From assembly GCA_963786495.1 (NCBI GenBank), contig CAWAZL010000002.1:186001-250000 (forward strand): a DNA stretch of 64,000 nucleotides. Reading direction: 5' to 3'. Shown in pieces: positions 58,064 through 64,000 of this stretch. The stretch's first letter is position 1, and each line of letters begins with the position of its first letter. The notes beneath the pieces are model-generated. The model had not been told where the DNA came from and did not search any database. It saw only the letters and a list, made by a program, of their open reading frames with translations. A program made the translations under genes and the position numbers. The stretch is from JALZKA01 sp963786495. Its GTDB lineage: Bacteria > Actinomycetota > Thermoleophilia > Solirubrobacterales > 70-9.

Positions 58064-59669
58064 TCAGAACTGCGGATGCTCGGTGTAAGTGCCGAAGACG
58101 CTCTGGAGCGCCTCGACCATCTCGCCCTCAGAGACGCGTGCGCGGGCGCAGTCGATGATGAGTGGCATCAGGTTCTGATCGCCCTTGGCTGCCTGGACCA
58201 GGGCCGAAAGCGAGGCTTCCGCAGCCGCGCCGTCGCGCGCCGCTCGCGTGCCCTCAAGCCGCGCCTTCTGGCGGACCTCAGCCTCGGGGTCGGCGCGGTG
58301 AAGCGCCGGATCGACCTCGCCTTCGAGGACGTAGTCGTTGACGCCCACGATCGTGCGCTGACCCGACTCGACCTCCTGCTGGAACGTGAAGGCGGCGTCC
58401 GCGATCTCGCGCTGGGGGAAGCCGGTCTCGATAGCGGCGACCATCCCGCCCAACTCGTCGATCTGGTGGAAGTACTCGTAGGCCGCTGCCTCCATCTCGT
58501 CGGTGAGCTTCTCGATGAAGTACGCGCCGCCAAGGGGGTCGGCCGTGTTGGTGACGCCTGTCTCGTGCGCGATCACCTGCTGGGTGCGAAGCGCGACGCG
58601 CACCGCCTCCTCCGTGGGCAGCGCCAGGGCCTCGTCGAACGAGTTCGTGTGCAGCGACTGCGTCCCGCCCAGAATCCCGGCGAGCGCCTCGATCGCGGTG
58701 CGCACGATGTTGAGGAGCGGCTGCTGCGCGGTCAGCGAAACGCCCGCGGTCTGGGTATGGAAGCGCATGAGCATCGAGCGCTCGTCTTTCGCGCCGTAGG
58801 TGTCGCGAAGCTCGCGCGCCCAGATGCGCCGTGCCGCGCGGTACTTCGCGATCTCCTCGAAGAAGTCGATGTGCGCGTTGAAGAAGAAGCTCAGGCGGGG
58901 CGCGAACACGTCGACGTCCATGCCGCGCTCGATCGCCCGCTCAACGTAGGTGAAACCGTCCTTCAGCGTGAACGCAAGCTCCTGCTGGGCGGTCGAACCG
59001 GCCTCCCGGATGTGGTAGCCCGAGATCGAAATCGGGTGCCAGCGCGGCATCTCGGCAGAGCACCACTCGACCATGTCGGTGACGAGGCGCATCGCCGGCT
59101 CGATCGGGAAGCACCACTCCTTCTGGGCGATGTACTCCTTGAGGATGTCCGTCTGGATGGTCCCGCCGAGCTTGTCCGGCGAGATGCCGTTCTCCTCCGC
59201 CGCGACCACATAGAAAGCGAGCATGATCGCCGCGGGGGCGTTGATCGTCATCGAGACGGTCACCTCGTCAAGGGGGATGCCGTCGAAGAGCGTCTCCATG
59301 TCGTCGACGGTGTCGACGGCGACACCCTCCACCCCCACCTCGCCCAGCGAGCGGGCGTGATCGGAGTCGAGGCCCATCAGGCTCGGCATGTCGAACGCGG
59401 TCGAGAGGCCGGTCTGCCCGTGGTCGAGCAGGTAGCGGAAGCGGGCGTTGGTCTCCTCGACCGTGCCGAAGCCCGCGAACTGGCGCATCGTCCAGAGGCG
59501 CCCGCGGTACATCGAGTCGTAGACGCCGCGGGTGTACGGGAAACTCACCGGGCTTGCCCAGATCGCGCTCAGGGTCCCAGCCCTCGAGGTCCTCCTGGGT
59601 GTAGAGCGGCTTGATCGGATGCCCCGACATCGTGTCGTGGAGCTTCTGCGCCTTCTCGGTCGCACCCAT
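58064..59669 (-). CDS. icmA: Acyl-CoA mutase large subunit, isobutyryl-CoA mutase type (one frame break)
   Basis: Adenosylcobalamin-dependent acyl-CoA mutase catalytic subunit without a B12 domain, about 535 residues from ATG 59669. One extra base near 59,542 is corrected (LGKPGEFP-YTRGVYDSMYRG). Specificity residues are visible: Phe64 in WTMRQFAGFGT and Gln182 in LKEYIAQKEW, spaced 118 apart. Known isobutyryl-CoA mutase has Phe80/Gln198 (also 118), whereas methylmalonyl-CoA mutase has Tyr89/Arg207. Other conserved parts: GQTGLSTAFDMPSLMGLDSD, SISGYHIREAGSTAQQELAF. IcmB is encoded downstream. Confidence 0.88.
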
Positions 59670-59735
59670 GCCGCCATTCTGGCGGATACGCCCGTCGAGC
59701 TTTTGGATTTGCGGGCGAAAGGCCGGAATCGCGCG

Positions 59736-60499
59736 CTAGCGCACCGCGCGCCTTCGCGCGAACGACGCGGCGCCCCCGCCGATCAGTGCTGCGGTCACAG
59801 TCGCAGCCAGGATCGCCAGTCGGCGGCCGAGCTTTTCGAAGCGCATGACCTGCCAGCCCTCTTGCGCACGCCACCTCGGCGAGCTCGGTGTCGGGGTTGA
59901 CGACGACCGCGTTGCCCACGGCGCGAAGCATCGGCAGGTCGGAAGCCGAATCCGAGTAGGCCCAGGACGCGGCGAGGTCGATGTCGTGCGACTCCGCGAA
60001 GTTGCGCATGCCCTCGAGCTTTCCCTTGCCATACATGAACGGCCCGTCGAGCTCACCGGTGAAGTTCCCGTCGGCGTCGATCTCATATCGCGTGCCCACG
60101 CCGCCCTCCATACCGAGGACGCGCGCGACCAGCTCGACCAGGTCGTTCCCGGCCGCGCTGACGATGAACGTCGCCCGTCCCGCCATCGCGATGGCGAATA
60201 GACCTCGTCGAGCATCTGCGGGTAGATCCGCGGCAGAACCTCGGCCAGGACCTGCGGCCCCAGGCGCTCGAGCTGCCTGGCGGAGGCGCCGCTCAAGACC
60301 TCCTTGACCCGCTCCATGGCGTCCCGCGTCGTCTCATCGGTCGATCCGCGCAAGCGGAAGACCAGTCCGTCACGGATCCACCTGACCATCTGCGTTCGCG
60401 AGATAGCCCGGCGTCATAGGACGCCTTCACCCACGCCATGCCGGAGGACCCCGCCATGAGGGTGCGATCCAAGTCGAAGAATGCTGCTGAACGGGCCAT
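59736..60499 (-). pseudogene. HAD-superfamily phosphatase (SerB-like) with C-terminal anchor, several frame breaks
   Basis: HAD-IB hydrolase of about 253 residues, scattered over three frames with at least four breaks (two near 60,390-60,410, one near 60,190, one near 59,865). Pieces in order: RSAAFFDLDRTLMAGSSGMA (nucleophile Asp in DLDRT), MVRWIRDGLVFRLRGSTDET, FIVSAAGNDLVELVARVLGM, EIDADGNFTGELDGPFMYGK (Lys) and SWAYSDSASDLPMLRAVGNA (acidic motif), then GWQVMRFEKLGRRLAILAAT with a TM segment. All key motifs survive, so sequence error is as likely as real decay. Substrate unknown. Confidence 0.75.
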
Positions 60500-60523
60500 C
60501 AGGCCCCCGAGGCTAGAGAGGCG

Positions 60524-61705
<1,182 letters not shown>

Positions 61706-61788
61706 GTGAGGATGCCTTTCGAGAGCGAAGGAAGAGAGAACTCAATCGTATTGCGGCGGCCTCGCGCCGATCCCTAGACTCGGCCGGA

Positions 61789-63259
61789 ATGGAGGTCGAG
61801 GCAGCCGAAACGCCGTTCGCGGAGCTTCACGCCGACCTTCACGCCTCCGGTTTCTTCGACGGCGAAGAGCTCTCGCCCGAGGTCGCCGGCGCGCCCGGCG
61901 CGAGCGACGCCAAGCCAGGGTTCAAGAAGCTAAGCGTCGCCTTTCCCGAAGACGGCGCGCGCCTTGCGATCGTGGGGCTGGGCAAAGCCGACGAGCTGAA
62001 CACGGAGCGCCTGCGCGTGGCGGCAGCGCTCGTGGCAGCGGAGGCCGGGAGGCGTCGGGCGACGAGCGTCGCCTGGGACCTCGCCTCGCTCGAGGCCGCC
62101 GATCTCGAGGCCGCCAGCCGCGGCCGGCGCGATCACCGAGGGCCTGATTCTCGGCAGCTACCGCTTCGACCGCTTTCGCTCGGCCGACCCGGACGACCCG
62201 CCGCCCCCCGGCCTGGGCCGCGTGGTCTTCGGCGGCGCCTCGGACGCCGCTGCCCTCGAGCCGGCGATCCGCGAGGCTCGCGTCGCCGCCGAGGCGCAGA
62301 ACCACGCGCGGGACCTCCAGAGCCTTCCCGCAAACCACGCGACCCCCACGGCACTGGCCGAGCGCGCATCGGAGCTCGCCGCGGCCCATGAATCCCTGAC
62401 CGCCGAGGTCCTCGGCCGCGACGAGATCGCCGAGAAGGGAATGGGCGGGCTCGTCGCCGTCTCGCAGGGCTCGGACGAGGAGCCGCGCCTGATCACGCTG
62501 CGCCATTCCGGCCGCGGATCGGGCGACGTCCTGGGCATCGTGGGCAAGGCAGTCACCTTCGACTCGGGAGGCATCTCGATCAAGCCCTCGGCTGGCATGC
62601 ACGAGATGAAGATGGACATGTCCGGCGGCGCTGCCGTCATCGAGGCAATGGGCGCGATCGCCGAGCTGGGCATCGGCCTGGACGTCGTCGCTGTGGTCCC
62701 GTCGACCGAGAACATGCCGTCGGGGCGCTCGATGCGCCCGGGCGACATCATCACCCAGCTGAACGGCAAGACGGTTGAGGTCAACAACACCGATGCCGAG
62801 GGGCGCCTGATCCTGGCCGATGCGCTGACCTGGTGCGTTCGCGAGCAGGGCGCGGCTCGCGTGGTGGACCTGGCGACCCTCACGGGCGCGGCTCTCATCG
62901 CGCTCGGCTCGACCTACAGCGCGCTCATCTCCAATAACGACGATTTCGCCGCCACCGTTGAGGACGCGGCGATCAAGACAGGCGAGCTTGCGTGGCGTCT
63001 CCCCCTCCACGCCGACTACAAGAAGCTCACGACGGGCACGGTCGCCGACCTCACCAACGCAGCCTCCAAGCGCGAGGCCGGAACGATCTACGCCGGCTCG
63101 TTCCTGGAGGAGTTCGTGGACGAGAAACCTTGGGTGCACCTCGACATCGCCGGGACTGCATGGGACTCGGAGCGCGAGTACGCCGGGAAGGGCCCGACCG
63201 GGTTCGGGGTACGGCTTCTGATCGCTCTTGCGCAGGAATTGTCCGCGGGATCGCCCTAG
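61789..63259 (+). CDS. pepA: Leucyl aminopeptidase (M17), one frame break
   Basis: Di-metal M17 aminopeptidase, about 490 residues from ATG 61789; the frame breaks near 62,120 (SLEAADLEAA-GAITEGLILGSYRFD). The catalytic domain is intact: GIVGKAVTFDSGGISIKPSA (Lys, Asp ligands), MKMDMSGGAAVIEAMGAIAE, VPSTENMPSGRSMRPGDI and EVNNTDAEGRLILADALTW (Asp, Glu, Arg). Releases N-terminal residues from peptides in the cytoplasm. Its stop overlaps the convergent gene's stop by 4 bp. Confidence 0.94.
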
Positions 63260-63750
63260 ACCAGTTCGTCGATCCAGGCCGCTGGGTCGGTTGCCGGGTC
63301 GGGCGAAGGCGGCTTCGCGAACCTCGCCTCGGGTACGTCGATTCTCATCAGCTCGAGCATCGCGCGAGCCAAGGTCAGATCGCCCCAAAGGCGGATCTCG
63401 CCGCGGGCCATCTTCTGGAGCACGGCGCGGCCGCGCGCATTGACGGGGCTCGGCATTCCCATGCTGAGCGGCGCGGTCGTCAGCAGGACGACGTCCGCGA
63501 GCCCGGCCGTGACGGTGAGGTTCGCGCCCTCGACTTCGCCGTCGAAGACCTCGATCTGACCGCCGTCGAAGACCATGGCCACCGGCGGGTGCGCGTCGCG
63601 GAAGCGCAGCTGGACGCGCCCGTGCACCACAGCCGCCCGCTCGGGGCGCTTCAGGACGCCGCGCTCGACGAGCGCATAGATAGACGGGGCGATCCCGCCG
63701 CGCAGTGTGCGGCCGAGGCGGATCGCGGCGGGCGCTTGGCTCCCGGGCAT
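63256..63750 (-). CDS. SCP2-like lipid-binding domain protein
   Basis: Protein of 164 residues resembling the SCP2 sterol-carrier fold: HGRVQLRFRDAHPPVAMVFD and GANLTVTAGLADVVLLTTAP, then ARGRAVLQKMARGEIRLWGD (the typical 'G.i...Gd...a..l..l' end). SCP2-like domains bind lipids or acyl chains. Divergent, 27 bp apart, from an acyl-CoA dehydrogenase gene, which fits a fatty-acid link. Moderate confidence in the fold; function inferred. Confidence 0.65.
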   Translation of the reverse strand: MPGSQAPAAIRLGRTLRGGIAPSIYALVERGVLKRPERAAVVHGRVQLRFRDAHPPVAMVFDGGQIEVFDGEVEGANLTVTAGLADVVLLTTAPLSMGMPSPVNARGRAVLQKMARGEIRLWGDLTLARAMLELMRIDVPEARFAKPPSPDPATDPAAWIDELV

Positions 63751-63776
63751 TTCTCAAGGTTATGCTCGGCGGCTCT

Positions 63777-64000
63777 ATGGACTTCTCACTTTCCGACGAA
63801 CAGCGCCTGATCCGCGACACGGTCCGCGACTTCGCCCGAAACGAGGTCCGGCCGGTCGCCGAAGAGCTCGACCGAACCAAGTCCTTCCCATACGACCTGG
63901 TGGCGAAGATGGGCGAGCTGGGGCTCATGGGCATCCCGTTCAGCGAGGAGTACGGCGGCGGCGGCGCCGACACGCTCTCCTACGCGCTCGCGGTCGAGGA
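63777..64000 (+). CDS. Acyl-CoA dehydrogenase (N-terminal part, runs off the window)
   Basis: First 74 residues of an acyl-CoA dehydrogenase: MDFSLSDEQRLIRDTVRDFA, RNEVRPVAEELDRTKSFPYD, LVAKMGELGLMGIPFSEEYG, GGGADTLSYALAVEE. This is the conserved N-terminal helical domain. It oxidises acyl-CoA at C2-C3 and would pass electrons to EtfAB (54.8-56.6 kb). Confidence 0.93.
   Translation, partial: MDFSLSDEQRLIRDTVRDFARNEVRPVAEELDRTKSFPYDLVAKMGELGLMGIPFSEEYGGGGADTLSYALAVE

Noticed and set aside
57800..59614. 604-codon plus-strand open frame opposite the acyl-CoA mutase
   Set aside because: Low-complexity Arg/Leu/Val composition typical of antisense frames; the opposite strand holds a clear mutase.
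61922..63973. 683-codon minus-strand open frame opposite pepA
   Set aside because: Antisense shadow of a conserved aminopeptidase; real minus-strand gene there is only 63256-63750.

Overview
The window is a GC-rich, densely packed chromosome segment from an actinobacterium. It most resembles Thermoleophilia (Solirubrobacterales or Gaiellales relatives). That placement is inferred from several traits: the rpmE/prfA/prmC/tsaC/wecA/atp gene order, a MarP-type protease, an AbiEi-DUF559 fusion, DUF1385, two-part isobutyryl-CoA-mutase-like genes, and 'IRSNIVGFIAIYLALGG'-anchored repeat surface proteins. No rRNA, tRNA, CRISPR array, prophage or transposase gene was seen. No gap between genes exceeds about 210 bases.

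Layout. 1-7.7 kb: MFS and APC transporters, MarP-like protease, a penicillin-binding protein and small envelope proteins, with many 13-bp palindromes. 7.7-14.9 kb: FHA protein, orphan ParA, broken homoserine kinase, nucleotidyltransferase, repeat surface protein, adenosylhomocysteinase and ArfB. 15-25.3 kb: secreted beta-helix protein, FtsX/MacB-type ABC exporter, then a polysaccharide-precursor set (PGI/PMI, NDP-sugar pyrophosphorylase, UDP-glucose dehydrogenase, LCP transferase). 26.3-34.1 kb: complete F1Fo ATP synthase operon (atpZ, atpI, B, E, F, H, A, G, D, C). 34.2-49.5 kb: a mostly minus-strand core block (wecA, DUF354, glyA, rpiB, tsaC, prmC, prfA, DUF1385, rpmE). It is interrupted by plus-strand genes (AbiEi-DUF559, an R2lox-like oxidase with a TetR regulator, an NTF2-like gene, a secreted beta-propeller) and by a minus-strand barnase/barstar pair. 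49.5-53 kb: a short LCP-like protein divergent from a glycosyltransferase with three GT-A domains. 53-64 kb: acyl-CoA oxidation (ETF-QO, EtfA, EtfB, IcmA/IcmB-like mutase, thiolase, acyl-CoA dehydrogenase) plus leucyl aminopeptidase.

Two structurally parallel palindrome families run through the window: GGTGCCWGGCACC (with GGTGCCTGGCTCC variants) and GGGGTCWGACCCC, often extended to 19 bp. They lie at or over stop codons, between genes, and inside acidic disordered protein tails, where the second family always encodes Gly-Ser-Asp-Pro. The alpha and beta ATP synthase subunits both appear to carry such acidic tails.

The sequence also carries about 20 single-base frame breaks, many in genes that are essential or normally intact (prmC, tsaC, thrB, pepA, barstar). 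This looks more like uncorrected assembly indels than real decay, so several genes below are reported across a frame break.
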